Positions 34,604-46,612 are shown, counted from the first letter of the stretch. The stretch: DNA of 64,000 nt from Beta vulgaris subsp. vulgaris (GCF_026745355.1 NC_079210.1:4032784-4096783); one strand, 5' to 3'. A program made the numbers and translations. The notes: a model not told the origin generated them from the sequence alone.

Positions 34604-37600
34604 TCAGGATATTTGTTTTCTTACATTTTTCCAATCAATAATAATCAGAGGGATGTGTTTGATGTAGGACCAATCCTCGCCAGTGGTATTTTGGCATCTC
34701 TCATGGAGGCGTTTTGAATTCACCAACATTCGAAGATCAGTGAGAGAGGTGAGTTTGGACATCCAAGATGGCAATGAATTCAATTCTTTGCAATTCACAA
34801 TCATGAAGTTATCGAGCGCAGTCAGGTGTTGTATCCAATTAGGCAGATCCATCAGTTGTGGAAGATCTTTGAAATACAACAAGTGGAGGGAGTGACGAAA
34901 TGATCGCCATGGTATGCTAATGACGTCACCATCTTCTTTCTCTTCTTCTTCTGATAACTTCAGATTAGGGCATCCAACTATCTTTAAACTCTCCAAGGAA
35001 GTGAGATGCTCTAATCCTCCACATACACTACTTAGATTGTCACAACAACTAATGTGCAAGCCACGCAAGGAAGACGAGCAGCTACGCAGCACTTGCTCAA
35101 CTTCTCCCAAACCCTCCAACTTCTTGTCCTCCTTTATTGACATACTTTCAACCTTCTGAAAAGACTCCATGGGGAGTGATTTCAGCCATGTCATGTTGTC
35201 TGTTGTAACCTTTCTTAATTTGGGAATGGTAGTAGGAGAGGGTAAATCCCTTTGCCCATCCATCTTTATTATTCTGAGTCTTTCGCTGAAACCTTTAAAA
35301 GATAAACGTACCAAACCGGGACACGACGGAATAAATTTTAGCTCCCGGCAATTATTGATTTTCCATGACTTTAATCCTGAAAGACACAGTAATTGCAATG
35401 ATTCCATCTCCATGCTGCTGCTACAATCAAGCTGATGACCATCTGCTACCCATCCTTTCAGTTTTGGCAAATCATAAAAATCAATCCGTTCAAGGGAGGG
35501 AAGGACTGACAAGCCTTCTGCATTTGGCAGTACAGCTCGGGCCAAATGTGATGCACTACAATTTTCAATTATGTACTCCAAATTAGGCAACACAAGAAGT
35601 CTAAGGACTTTCAGATGACGCATGTTTCCAAGACATGCCAGGTGCTTCAACTCCCGACACTCAGAAAGTTTTAAGTCAACAAGATTTTGCAGTGACTTTG
35701 CCCAACTTGGCATTCTGACACCATGGTATCGCCACATATATAATATCTTGAGATTACAATGCGGCTGCATGTCTTCCATTAATGCTTCTTCATTATCTTT
35801 TAGCCTTCCGTCAACCCCTGTTACACGGAAAGTAAAATAAGCACACTTAAGATGTTCCTTGTCCTTCAGGTATCCACCTTCCCTTTTACTATCTATCTGA
35901 GCATTTTTGGGGAATTGGATTCTAAAGTGTAGACTACCATTCAGCTTCTTGAGAGCTTTTAAGTCTTCCAAATGATCAAACCACTGCTTACAATTTGAAC
36001 TAGCTTCACGCAACACAAACTCTGGTAGGCTATGAAGGTTGGTTAACATACCCAACCCAGCAGGCATATAATTCATATTATGACATCCCGTAATATCTAG
36101 AACCCTAAGCTTAACCAGTTTGCTTATATGTTTTGGGAGCTCTTTCAATTTCTCGCAGTAAGTCAAGCTTAAGGTCTCCAGATTATACAATTTTTTAATT
36201 GACGTGGGAAGCACTTCTAATTCCATATTACCTGAGAGATCTAAGTACCTTAAATGTAGCAGTTCGCCTATTCTGCTTGGCAAGCTTTTAATGTTTGACC
36301 TACTCAGGTCCAATACCCTTATGCACGTGAAATTCGATATCAATGCTTCCAAATAGAGCTGATCCATCATGGGCCTGTTGAACCTCCATCCAACCTGGAG
36401 ATACGAACGAATATGGGTCTTAGTAAAAATATTTCTTTTAGATTCACTTCTCTTAAGGACTAGATGCCGAACTTTTTTATGCATGTTTTCGTTGATACAA
36501 TCACTTACGCAAATCTCCTTTCCTGCTACCTTCTGAGCAATATCGTGCATCAAATCATGTATCTTACATGTACTAATCTCACCTAATTCATCTTTTGACA
36601 CATCTTGGAAAAAACATCTGCGCAACAAAATAGAAAAATACTCCTTCGCAACAACTTCTTTGCAGCTTTGATGTTCATCTGATAAAACAATGTAGCCTTG
36701 TGCCAACCACATGCTAATCAACATTTCCTTCTCAATACGAAAATCTTTAGGAAACAAAGAACAATAACTGAAGCAACTCTGTAGAGGGGACTCCAGATTA
36801 TTGTAGCTTAGCTTCAATATAGGCATTATGTCATCTTGGCATTCTCTTACGTTGGCTAACCCTATCTCCTGAACCGATAGCCACTTACTATTCTCTTGCC
36901 CATACAGAAGACTCCCTACTACTCTCAAAGCGAGAGGGACTCCAGCACACCCTTTAGCAATCTCTTGCCCCATTTTAACCAAATCATCATCATGATGGCC
37001 TGATTGTTCCGATCCAAAGGCTACTTTTTTAAACAAACGCCAAGAATTCTCATTTGACAGTCCTTGCAGCTTATGCGAAAAAACATCTCCTATAATTCTT
37101 GCAGTCTCCTGTGAACGTGTAGTTACTAAAACCCAACTTTGCATTTGAGCTCCTAACAAGAACTGGACCAAATTAAGCCAGTGATTGCGGTTCTCGGTCC
37201 AAACATCATCTAAAACAAGCAAGCATTTGTTGCTCGCTAGTTTCTCTCGAACCTGGCTTTGCACCCATTCCTTGGTGGATCCATCAGGCTGGTGACCAGT
37301 AATCGAAGCTAGAATCTTACGAAGAATCCCTTCGACATCTAACTGCTTCTGATCATGATCAGATACACAAGTCCATAACCTCAATGGAAAGGCACCTAAG
37401 ACCCTTGCATCATTAAACACAAGCTGAGCAAGAGCTGTTTTCCCCAACCCTCCTACGCCGACAACAGAAAGGAAAGAAACATTGCGTTCAACATTATTAC
37501 TATCTAGCAAGACACCTACGATCTCGTCTACATCATTCTCCCTCCCAATAATATTATCCTCATAAACATAAGAACAAGTATCCTCCCTTCTCTTCTTCAT

Positions 37601-38044
37601 AGGTTGAGAGTCAAGACTTAAGAAGCCAAACTTAGTATGATTGATGGCAATAGCATCAATCTCCTCCCTAATCTTCTTAACCTCTTGAGACATATTGTAT
37701 GCAAAACTAAAAGGATTATGACGAGAAAAGAAGCGACGAACCTTCTTAGAGGCTTTACCACCCTCCATGACATGCCTCTGCTTTTGCTCAGTGAGAGTGA
37801 CGAACTTATCGAATAGATCATCAGCATTATAGATAGCATCCTTGAGTTCTTCAATCCACAACTGTGCTTCATTGGAGAGCTCTAGCTTGGTCTCTGCATC
37901 AAGAAGCACAGCCTTGACAGTGGAAACTGTACGTTGGAGGTCAGCAAGTTGAGATTCGTAGCCAAAGTAGGAGCATATTTCTTTAAGTTCTGAACATGCT
38001 GTAAATAGAGTTTGGACAACAGACATAGCTGATCCAATGTCCAT
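34604..38044 (-). CDS. CC-NB-ARC-LRR resistance protein, intact (unit 3)
   Basis: The only complete NLR in the window: 1146 aa from ATG 38044 in a single exon. Coiled coil at residues 1-150 with ADDLFD at 74-79; P-loop GVGGLGKTA 196-204; RNBS-A RLWTCVSD about 222-229; kinase-2 LVLDDVW 276-282; RNBS-B LVTTR about 306-310; GLPL GCAGVPLAL 365-373; RNBS-D CFSYCSLFPKD 424-434; MHD 499-501; LRRs from about 560 to the end (MRVLDLS-like and LPNWIQHLT repeats). All residues needed for nucleotide switching are present. No TIR domain, membrane segment or integrated decoy is seen. By family, such proteins sit in the cytoplasm or nucleus and trigger immunity on sensing a pathogen effector; the effector cannot be told from sequence. 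The frame is open upstream through the promoter, but the first ATG below the TATA box is MDIG. Confidence 0.96.
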   Translation of the reverse strand: MDIGSAMSVVQTLFTACSELKEICSYFGYESQLADLQRTVSTVKAVLLDAETKLELSNEAQLWIEELKDAIYNADDLFDKFVTLTEQKQRHVMEGGKASKKVRRFFSRHNPFSFAYNMSQEVKKIREEIDAIAINHTKFGFLSLDSQPMKKRREDTCSYVYEDNIIGRENDVDEIVGVLLDSNNVERNVSFLSVVGVGGLGKTALAQLVFNDARVLGAFPLRLWTCVSDHDQKQLDVEGILRKILASITGHQPDGSTKEWVQSQVREKLASNKCLLVLDDVWTENRNHWLNLVQFLLGAQMQSWVLVTTRSQETARIIGDVFSHKLQGLSNENSWRLFKKVAFGSEQSGHHDDDLVKMGQEIAKGCAGVPLALRVVGSLLYGQENSKWLSVQEIGLANVRECQDDIMPILKLSYNNLESPLQSCFSYCSLFPKDFRIEKEMLISMWLAQGYIVLSDEHQSCKEVVAKEYFSILLRRCFFQDVSKDELGEISTCKIHDLMHDIAQKVAGKEICVSDCINENMHKKVRHLVLKRSESKRNIFTKTHIRSYLQVGWRFNRPMMDQLYLEALISNFTCIRVLDLSRSNIKSLPSRIGELLHLRYLDLSGNMELEVLPTSIKKLYNLETLSLTYCEKLKELPKHISKLVKLRVLDITGCHNMNYMPAGLGMLTNLHSLPEFVLREASSNCKQWFDHLEDLKALKKLNGSLHFRIQFPKNAQIDSKREGGYLKDKEHLKCAYFTFRVTGVDGRLKDNEEALMEDMQPHCNLKILYMWRYHGVRMPSWAKSLQNLVDLKLSECRELKHLACLGNMRHLKVLRLLVLPNLEYIIENCSASHLARAVLPNAEGLSVLPSLERIDFYDLPKLKGWVADGHQLDCSSSMEMESLQLLCLSGLKSWKINNCRELKFIPSCPGLVRLSFKGFSERLRIIKMDGQRDLPSPTTIPKLRKVTTDNMTWLKSLPMESFQKVESMSIKEDKKLEGLGEVEQVLRSCSSSLRGLHISCCDNLSSVCGGLEHLTSLESLKIVGCPNLKLSEEEEKEDGDVISIPWRSFRHSLHLLYFKDLPQLMDLPNWIQHLTALDNFMIVNCKELNSLPSWMSKLTSLTDLRMLVNSKRLHERCQNTTGEDWSYIKHIPLIIIDWKNVRKQIS

Positions 38045-38155
38045 TTTTGAGACAAAGTTGAGAAATGAGAGAAAAAAGGGATCAAAGTTTTGAGGATTCA
38101 GGTATAGTGGGTGACTGAGTGGTGAATGGTGACTACTAAGTTCACTGCATACCAC

Positions 38156-38162
38156 CTTTATA
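38156..38162 (-). promoter_or_regulatory. TATA box of unit 3 NLR
   Basis: TATAAAG, 112 bp upstream of the MDIG codon, as in units 1 and 4. The leader in between is C/T-rich and has no ATG below the likely start of transcription. Confidence 0.6.
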
Positions 38163-39160
38163 ATAGTGACTTGGTGAGTTAGTGACAACGTAAAGTGAAC
38201 CATGCCATTGGGGAACATAACAAATTTAAGTGAGCCATCATAATTAATAATACATAGAAGTACAAACAAGTGTTAATTACAGGACAAAAGTCTCTGAACA
38301 TGGGAACATTAAATAATAAGGGTAAGAGATTACTCAAGAGTAATGCCACATTTGGTCCAACGTTAATATGGGAATCAAATCAAAGCATATTTCTTGAATC
38401 AAGATCCTCTAATTTTTTTAAAATGCAAGAGGTATACATTTCAGTTATAGATGCAGACTAGTCGGTAGTCACAATAGCTATAAAATATTAAACCCAGTAC
38501 AGAGTTAATGGAAACAATAAATACTAAGACTCCTCAAAAGGAGATTATACATGATAAAATACTAATGGTTAGTCATATACGGATCGATTATCAAGGAGGC
38601 CTTATGCAATAGTGACAATAGTAGGTGTTTTATATTTTAAAATTTTAATTTTATGTTATAAAATAAAAGAATAGTCCCACCGTAACATCATATCTCTACA
38701 CTAAAAACAGTGCATATACGATAAATGAGCCCAACACCAACAATGAAAAATAATTTATATAATAACTAAACAACTATTAATATAAAAAAAGATCTCGTAA
38801 ACGGACAGCTCAGGGGCGTTTGATAAACACTAAATATATTTCTTGAAATGGTATAAATTTTGGAATATGTTCCAAAATCACGCGTCAATCGGTATAATTA
38901 GTATTTAGATTCATTTAATATTTCCATTTTTAATTATCTTATCTAACGCCCCGGGATGCTTGTTAACTTTTGCGTTAAAAAATACTCCTTCCGTCCCTTA
39001 ATAATAGAGTGCCCATTTCTTTTGGGAACAAGTATTAAAAAAAAAATCATGTGTCGGACCTTAGTGGTATTAAATTATAATTAAATATCCCATAAAAAAA
39101 TCATAATTAAATATAGAAGTAGGTAATTTTTATGAATTGTTTATTAAGGAGAGCGAATGT
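38163..39160. other. 5' flank of unit 3 NLR and deletion junction
   Basis: The flank follows the other units to about 38610 and then breaks off into unrelated AT-rich sequence, so the GGT block, spacer and first ATPase exons are missing. 38813-38951 has GGGGCGTTTGATAA and an inverse-like TTATCTAACGCCCC, a likely Harbinger-type MITE. 38988 onward begins CTCCTTCCGTCCCT, a Stowaway-type end without its partner. Confidence 0.5.
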
Positions 39161-40010
39161 GGGTAATGTCCGACATTCGGGTATAGGTTGTGCAAGGAGG
39201 ATGCAAGTGCCTAATGTCAATATGCAGCATAATGTAGGTGTTAAATAGCTCGATACGTAGCCAATAATTTACATTTTTCAACTTTTAATCTTAAACTTTC
39301 TCCTCTCTGGACTTGTATAGGTGATGATTGGAGCTGTCGAAAAATCCTTCTCTTCAGCTGCTCGTTGGTGGCATTGAGGTGTGTCACTAAATTTCTTCTC
39401 CCTATTGTTGTGCAGTATGTGATTTCCATTTAATGAACTTCGACATTCATTGTGTTGGCTTTGAATTCTATACTTTTCTTTTTTGTCTTGAAGAGCGTCA
39501 CCTTGGGCGATGAAGAAGCAAGGCGAAGAGAAGTGCAGAAGACAGTTCTTGAGAGAAAATGGTTCTCCCACATTTACATGTGCTGTTGAAATGATATCTA
39601 GAACTGAATGTCGTGTCCATCACAGATTAGATGCTACTGTGGATGCAATACTTTCAGGTATAGTACATTCTTTCTAAACCAGTTTGACATCAAAGTAGAT
39701 GCTGGAGGTGCCTTTTTATATTTTATTTATGTAACAGGAAAATCTCCTTTGTTTGAAATCCGTCACATGGATCCTGAGGTGAAAAGCTCAGATGATTTGG
39801 CGAAGATCTCACAAAAGCAGCAGAAGGAAGACACTGATTTCGTTAAGCTTGCTAACAGAAGTACTACTGGAACAGAGTCCGAGGATGACTTATGATACCA
39901 GTAAAAGATGTCAACAAAATCAGTGCAGTCGATTCCCTACTTCCTGCATATATCCTTCAGAAGCTTCATTCAGCCTTTTTGTTCAATCAGCAACAGGATA
40001 AAATTTGATA
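39161..40010 (+). pseudogene. SPD1/Ycf45-like R3H AAA ATPase gene, fragment copy 3
   Basis: Starts inside the second exon ([19 protein letters not shown]), followed by a much shortened third exon (VMIGAVE joined to the end of the exon), fourth exon 39495-39657 (SVTLGDEEARRREVQ, with the same one-base gain as copy 1, here read AAAATGG), and fifth exon from 39738 (KSPLFEIRHMDPEV, KISQKQQKEDTDF without the TAG of copy 1), running in a shifted frame into VKDVNKISAVDSLLPAYILQ. The P-loop exon is gone, so no enzyme can be made. Confidence 0.82.
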
Positions 40011-40259
40011 CATGATTTCAGGTTAAGTCAGACATCCAGCATATGCATGTAAATCTATAGCATGATGAGACAGAATCACAGAAATAATTAGTCAGCCGTC
40101 ACTACTAAATCGAGAAATTCCAAAGCATATCTCACCCACGGGGTACAAATTCATGCAGGCCGGACCAGTACAAAATCTGCAGAAAAGAGAAAGATACTAC
40201 AGTGAGTTTTCAGTAATAAACTAATAACCCAGAAGAAAAGGGAAAAGTTCAGGATATAA

Positions 40260-41100
40260 TGTCTTTACTTCAGTGACGAAGTTTTCAGCAGCACTCTTAG
40301 CTAGCGGGGAAGTCATTCGACTAAGATAAGTGATTGGACAAAGCAAGCCGGTTGATCTCACCATGTTTAACAACCTCTTCTGGGAAAACGCAGTCAGGGC
40401 TATTAATGTTCCCTGTAGATCATAGACTGCTTTAAAAAGAATCCTGAGCTTTATATGGAAAATGGGGGAAAAAAGAATAGTGCAATAACCATAATTGCTT
40501 AAGAATACTTGATGGTACCACCTATACCAACAAGGTGCACCTTCTTAAGCGTGCTCGCAGGGTTTGCACAAGTGAAGACAAAATGCGCTAGAAGGTGGTT
40601 TGTGGCGTCAGTTTATGGTCCTAGATGAGCATTTGATAACAACTTGCAGATTACAAGGGGTTAGGGTGTTACAGATAGTGATTAACAGTACAATGTAGTA
40701 AAATTCACCTGTGATGGCTGTGAATGCCCGACATAATGCAGCTTCTGCTCACCAGATTAATCATATACATATTGGTAGAAGATCATATGCCATAAGCTCA
40801 TCCCATGACCAATCCCAATATGCCTACAAAATGATTGAAGTATTAAGGGAGGAAAAAAAGCGACCTATGAAATCACGAAGGAAGATAGATTGTGAGATTG
40901 TGAGATTTTGTGAATAGCAAAGAGAGAGAACCGAGTGATTAGAGCTTAATGTGATATGGCCGAGGCTATATGTGGTGTCACGAGAGTTGACGATCCAAAC
41001 ATCAAAACCATTTTCTGCTAAAATGAATGCCAAGGATTGATCTGGAGGGTTAAGCAGCCATGTAACTCCATCATACATCCGGATCAAAAAGATGATTTAG
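40260..41100 (-). pseudogene. triacylglycerol lipase 2-like gene fragments, copy 2
   Basis: Same pieces as 15840-16690: MYDGVTWLLNPPDQSLAFIL and ENGFDVWIVNS (41087-40960), YWDWSW (about 40830-40800) and TSPLAKSAAENF (40330-40260). The first piece is closer to the family consensus (NPPDQSLAF) than copy 1. Frames are broken between pieces, and sequence around the nucleophile elbow is shortened (40740-40780). Confidence 0.78.
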
Positions 41101-43175
41101 TAAAAACTATCCAATTGATACCACAAGTGAAAGATAAGCTGATCATGCTCCCTTTTGGGCTCTGCCCAAACCCCAAACCTGTAAACTTTAGGCTAGGCCG
41201 AGAAGCCAAATAGCCTAAAGCTGCGTTTACCAGGCCAGTTCAAAGCCCAAAGATGTTTGAAACTCTAAATAATCAGGACAAAATGTTGGTTAAGATGATT
41301 CTGGATATTTAGTTTCTTTAGGCTTTTGGTCAGTTTCAGTATTGAGTGAAGTTAAATTGTACTAAGAAGAGAGTGACATAAAGTTTACGCCCTCAGGAAA
41401 GTACACCTACAACCTATATTGGCAGTCATGTACTACAATCAGCTCCTCCGAGTTTCTGCACCAGAGGATAGGCTGTTCCACCCACAAATAAGTTGACTAC
41501 TCCCGTAATCTAATTAAAATCCATTTCCGGCTCTACTCTTACCAGTTTTTACTGATTTAAGAATCTTTATTGTTCCATTGTAATCTATAATCTTTAAGCT
41601 CATATAAGAACTTTTTTACACAAGAAGCTCTATTTCAGGATTGATGATACAAACACACTGTTTTTTTTATTTGTCTCAAAAGGTTAAAGGGGATTTCATG
41701 AATGAGGTGAACCATGAATGCACATGAAGGCTCTGACAAGTGAGACATAGAAAAAAAAACACGCATTAGGCCGTAATCACAGAATTAAGTAGCTTGTATC
41801 GGATGTATGGAATGGATCGTGGCTAACTTGGTGTGCAATTTTTCAAAAAAAAAAATCAGATACAAGGGGATTTGACGTCATATTTGAAACTTATAATTTG
41901 AGAAGTATTCTTCATCATAATATATGAAACAACTCCTATACATCCAAACTTAAATGCACCCAATTATTCTCCCTTCTTGAATCATATATGACGTAATCAA
42001 TACAGACTTACAATATAAGTAATGTGTCAAAAGTAGTAATACCATATCAATAGACATTCAGCAGCAGATATAGAATAAAGCTTGAGAATTCACAAGGAAA
42101 AAAATCCAAACAATTAAGCCATAAAATTGAAAATTATACACAATAACAGAAGCTCAAACCCGAAATAAATTTGACATACACAACAAAGGTAAAAAAGATG
42201 ATATTGTATTGAATTTAATTCAAGGATAAAATAGTCTGGATCTTTTTTTCTTCACTTTCAATTTTAATGTGTGGGAATGAGATTAACAAGGTGTTATCAC
42301 TTACGAGAGACAAGGGAGTGTAACCAACAAACTCTACTCTCCAATTATGTAGAGTTATGGCATCTGCTGCTTTACAAGTTATAGATTTATGGCTATCAAA
42401 ATGGAGTATATTGAATCTAACTAGTACACCATAACATAACTAGGTACTGCAAATTGATACTATAAAAATGAAGAGCTAAAAAACAACCTAGCACAACCAA
42501 TTGGTCATCAATATATACCGCAAAAACAATCTATATCTGAGATGAACCACATACCAATATCTGAGTCGAGTATCACATATGGGTACTTGAGGTAAAATTA
42601 AGAGGAGGAATAACATGGATGAGCTTGAAATGAGACCAGCTTTCTCATGATCAATTAAGCCTTTATGAGCTCTGAACCTGAAAAGGTGCAAAGACAAACA
42701 GCACATCTTGCACAAAGTGTCTAGATTTCAAATTCTCCGGAGACAAATAAGGAAAAAAAAAAATTGTACATCGTTGCTGAATGAGGTACTTGATGTTGCT
42801 GTAAATTTGACCAATCTTAGAGTATTAAGCAGAATCAGACTACATATGAGTCAGACCTCACACACAAAAACAGCAGCTATGCTGCAAATTTGGATGGGAA
42901 ATTTTTTTACATGCAAATAAAAGCTATTACTTTTTATCATTCAGTTCAGTAGTTTATACTCAAAGATTGACAAAGAGCAGATCTGAAGTGAACTATGCAC
43001 AAAAAATATCAAGAACTTAATATGTAATAATAATCAGAATTGTGCTTAAATGAAAGCGAGGTTGCCATCCCATAAAAGTTGAGAAGATACAAATTAGATA
43101 CACATTAAATTACAATTGATGAGGATTACAATGAAAATAGAAGAGTTAATCAGGATATTTATTTTCTTACAGTTT
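41101..43175. other. spacer and 3' flank of unit 4 NLR
   Basis: Paralogous to 16691-22600 without the hAT and repeat-array insertions. The MAHKGLIDH-type scrap is at about 42600-42690, starting from an altered AHKGLIDHEKAG. The other scrap is deleted (join near 42530). Nothing else seen. Confidence 0.5.
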
Positions 43176-46100
43176 TCAAATCACTAAAATCTCAGGGATG
43201 TGTTTGACGTAGGACCAATCCTCGCCAGTGGTATTCTGGTATCTCTCATGGAGGCGTTCTGAACAGTTAAAGATTTTAAGATTCCTGAGAGAGGTGAGTT
43301 TGGACATCCAAGATGGCAAGGAATTCAGTTCTTTGCAACTCTGAATCGTGAATTCTTTGAGAGCAGTAAGGTGCTGTATCCAATTAGGAAGATCCATCAG
43401 TTGTGGAAGATTTACCAATGACAAGAAGTGGAGGGAGTTGCGAAATGATGGCCATGGCATGCTAATGCTGTCACCATCTTCTTTCTCTTTTCTTCTGATA
43501 GCTTCAGATTAGGGCATCCGTCTATCCTTAAACTCTCCAAGGAAGTGAGATGCTCTAATCCTCCACATACACTCTTTAGATTGTCACAATGACCTATTTT
43601 CAAGTAACATAAGGAAGACGAGCAGCTACGCAGCACTTGCTCAACTTCTCCCAAACTCTCCAACTTGTTGTCCCACAATATTGACATAGTTTTGACCTTC
43701 TGAAAGGACTCCAAGGGGAGTGATTTCAGCCATGTCATGTTGTCTGTTGAAACATCTCTTAATTTGGGAATGAGATCCAATACGAAAGGTGAAGATGAGG
43801 TAGTAGGAGAGGGTAAATCCCTTTGCTTATCCATCTTTAGTATTCTCAATCTTTCGTTGAAACCTATAAGAGATAAAGTTTCCAAACCGGGACATGACGG
43901 AATAGATTTAAGCTCCTGGCATTCATAGATGTACCATGACTTTAATCTTGAAAGACACAGTAATTGCGATGATTCCATCTCCATGTTGCTGCTACACGTA
44001 AGCTGACGACCATCTGCTACCCATCCTTTCAGTTTTGGCAACCTACGAAGGGTAACCCGTTCAAGGGAGGGAAGGACTGACAAGCCTTCTGCATTTGGCA
44101 GTACAGCTCGGGCCAAATGGGATGCACTACAATTTTCAATTATGTACTCCAAATTAGGCAAGTTGTCAAGTTCAAGGACTTTGAGATGACGCATGTTTCC
44201 AAGACATGCTAGGTGCTTCAACTCCCGGCACTCACAAAGTTTTAGGTCAACAAGATTTTGCAGAGACTTTGCCCAACTTGGCATTCTGACACCATGGTAT
44301 TTCTGCAATTGTAATATCTTGAGATTACAATGCGGCTGCATGTCTTCCATTAATGCTTCTTCATTATCTATTAGCCTTCTGTCAACCTCTGACACACTAA
44401 AAGAAAAACAAATACCCTTAAGATGTTCCTTGTCCTTCATGTATCCTCCTTCCCTTTTAATATCTACCTTAGCATTTTTGGGGAGTTGGATACAGATGCC
44501 TAGTTCACCTTTCAGCTTCTTGAGAGCTTTTAAGTCTTCCAGATGATCAAACCACTGCTTACAATTTGAACTAGCTTCACGCAACACAAACACTGGTAGG
44601 CTATGAAGGTTGGTTAACTTACCCAACCCAGTAGGCATATAATTCAGATTACATCCCTCAATATCTAGAACCCTAAGCTTAACCAGTTTGCTTATATCTT
44701 TTGGCAGCTCTTTCAATTTCATACAGCAAGTCAAGTTTAATGTCTCCAGATTATACAGTTTCTTAATTGAAGTGGGAAGCACTTCTAATTTTTCATTCCA
44801 TGAGAGATCTAAATACCTTAAATGTAGCAGTTCACCTATTCTGCTTGGCAAGATTTCAATGTTTGACCAACTCAGGTCCAATACCCTCATGCACGTGAAA
44901 TTCGCTAGTAATTCCTCCAAATAGAGCTGGTCCATCATGGGCCGGTTGAGCTTATTCAATTCTGCCTGGACATATGAACGAATACGGGTCTTAGTGAAAA
45001 TATTTCTTTTATTACCTCTCTCAAGGACTAGATGCCGAGCTTTTTTGTGCAAGTTTTCGTTGATACAATCACTTTTACAAATCTCCTTTCCTGCTACCTT
45101 CTGAGCAATATCGTGCATCAAATCATGTATCTTACATGTTCTAAGCTCACCTAATTCATCTTTATATACGTCTTGAAAAAAGCATCGACGCAACAAAATA
45201 GAAAAATACTCCTCCGCAACAACTTCTTTGCTGCTTTGATGTTCATCTGATAAAACAATGTAGCCTTGTGCCAACCACATGTTAATCAACATTTCCTTCT
45301 CAATCTCAAAATCTTTAGAAAACAAAGCACAAAAACTGAAGCAACTCTGTAGAGGGGACTCTAGATTATTGTAGCTTAGCTTCAATATAGGCATTATGTC
45401 ATCTTGGCATTTTCTTATGTTGGCTAACCCTATCGCCTGAACGGATAGCCACTTACTCTTCTCTTGACCATACAGAAGACTCCCTATTACTCTGAGAGCG
45501 AGAGGGACTCCAGCACACCCTTTAACAATCTCTTGCCCTATTTTAACCAACTCATCATCATGATGACCTGATTGTTCCGATCCAAAGGCTACTTTTTTAA
45601 ACAAATGCCAAGAATTCTCATTTGACAGTCCTTGCAGCTTATGCGAAAAACCATCTCCTATAATTCTTGCAGTCTCCTGTGAACGTGTAGTTACTAAAAC
45701 CCAACTCTGCATTTGAGCTCCTAACAAGAACTGGACCAAATTAAGCCAGTGATTGCGGTTCTCGGTCCATACATCATCTAAAACAAGCAAGCATTTGTTG
45801 CTCGCTAGTTTCTCTCGAATCTGGCTTTGCACCCATTCCTTGGTGGATCCATCAGGCTGGTGACCAGTAATCGAAGCTAGAATCTTACGAAGAATCCCTT
45901 CGACATCTAACTGCTTCTGATCATGATCAGATACACAAGTCCACAGCCTCAATGGAAAGGCACTTAAGACCCTTGCATCATTAAACACAAGCTGAGCAAG
46001 AGCAGTTTTCCCCAACCCTCCTACGCCGACAACAGAAAGGAAAGAAACATTGCGTTCAACATTATTACTATCTAGCAAGACACCTACAATCTCGTCTACA

Positions 46101-46612
46101 TCATCCTCCCTCCCAATAATATCATCCTCATAAACATAAGAGCAAGTATCCTCCCTTCTCTTCTTCATAGGTTGAGAGTCAAGACTTAAGAAGCCAAACT
46201 TAGTATGATTACTGGCAATAGCATCAATCTCCTCCCTAATCTTCTGAACCTCTTGAGACATATTGTATGCAAAACTAAAAGGATTATGACGAGAAAAGAA
46301 GCGACGAACCTTCTTAGAGGCTTTACCACCCTCCATGACATGCCTCTGCTTTTGCTCAGTGAGAGTGACGAACTTATCGAATAGATCATCAGCATTGTAG
46401 ATAGCATCCTTGAGTTCTTCAATCCACAACTGTGCTTCATTGGAGAGCTCTAGCTTGGTCTCTGCATCAAGAAGAACAGCCTTGACAGTGGAAACTGTAC
46501 GTTGTAGGTCAGCAAGTTGAGATTCGTAACCAAAGTAGGAGCATATTTCTTTAAGTTCTGAACATGATGTAAATAGAGTCTGGACAACAGACATAGCTGA
46601 TCCAATGTCCAT
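43176..46612 (-). pseudogene. CC-NB-ARC-LRR resistance gene, unit 4, 3' frameshift
   Basis: Open from ATG 46612 for 1066 codons. One base is lost in a C/T run near 43487 (CTCTTTTCTTC where paralogues have CTCTTCTTCTTC), so the frame ends in an unrelated tail (KRKKMVTALACHG) at 43412. The missing last three or so LRRs remain readable in another phase at 43460-43176. The coiled coil, P-loop, kinase-2, GLPL and MHD are intact; RNBS-D reads CFSFCALFSKD, where Ser replaces the usual Pro of FPKD. A protein lacking about 90 C-terminal residues could still be made, so it may be a truncated allele rather than a dead gene. TATA box and leader as in unit 3. Confidence 0.9.

Noticed and set aside
34683..35840. 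Plus-strand frames inside the NLR LRR regions
   Set aside because: Antisense shadows; the minus strand carries clear LRR coding sequence.
38045..38269. 75 extra N-terminal residues for the unit 3 NLR (and shorter ones for units 2 and 4)
   Set aside because: The extension runs through the conserved TATA box, differs between paralogues and does not begin with a conserved ATG; MDIG is the first ATG below the TATA box.
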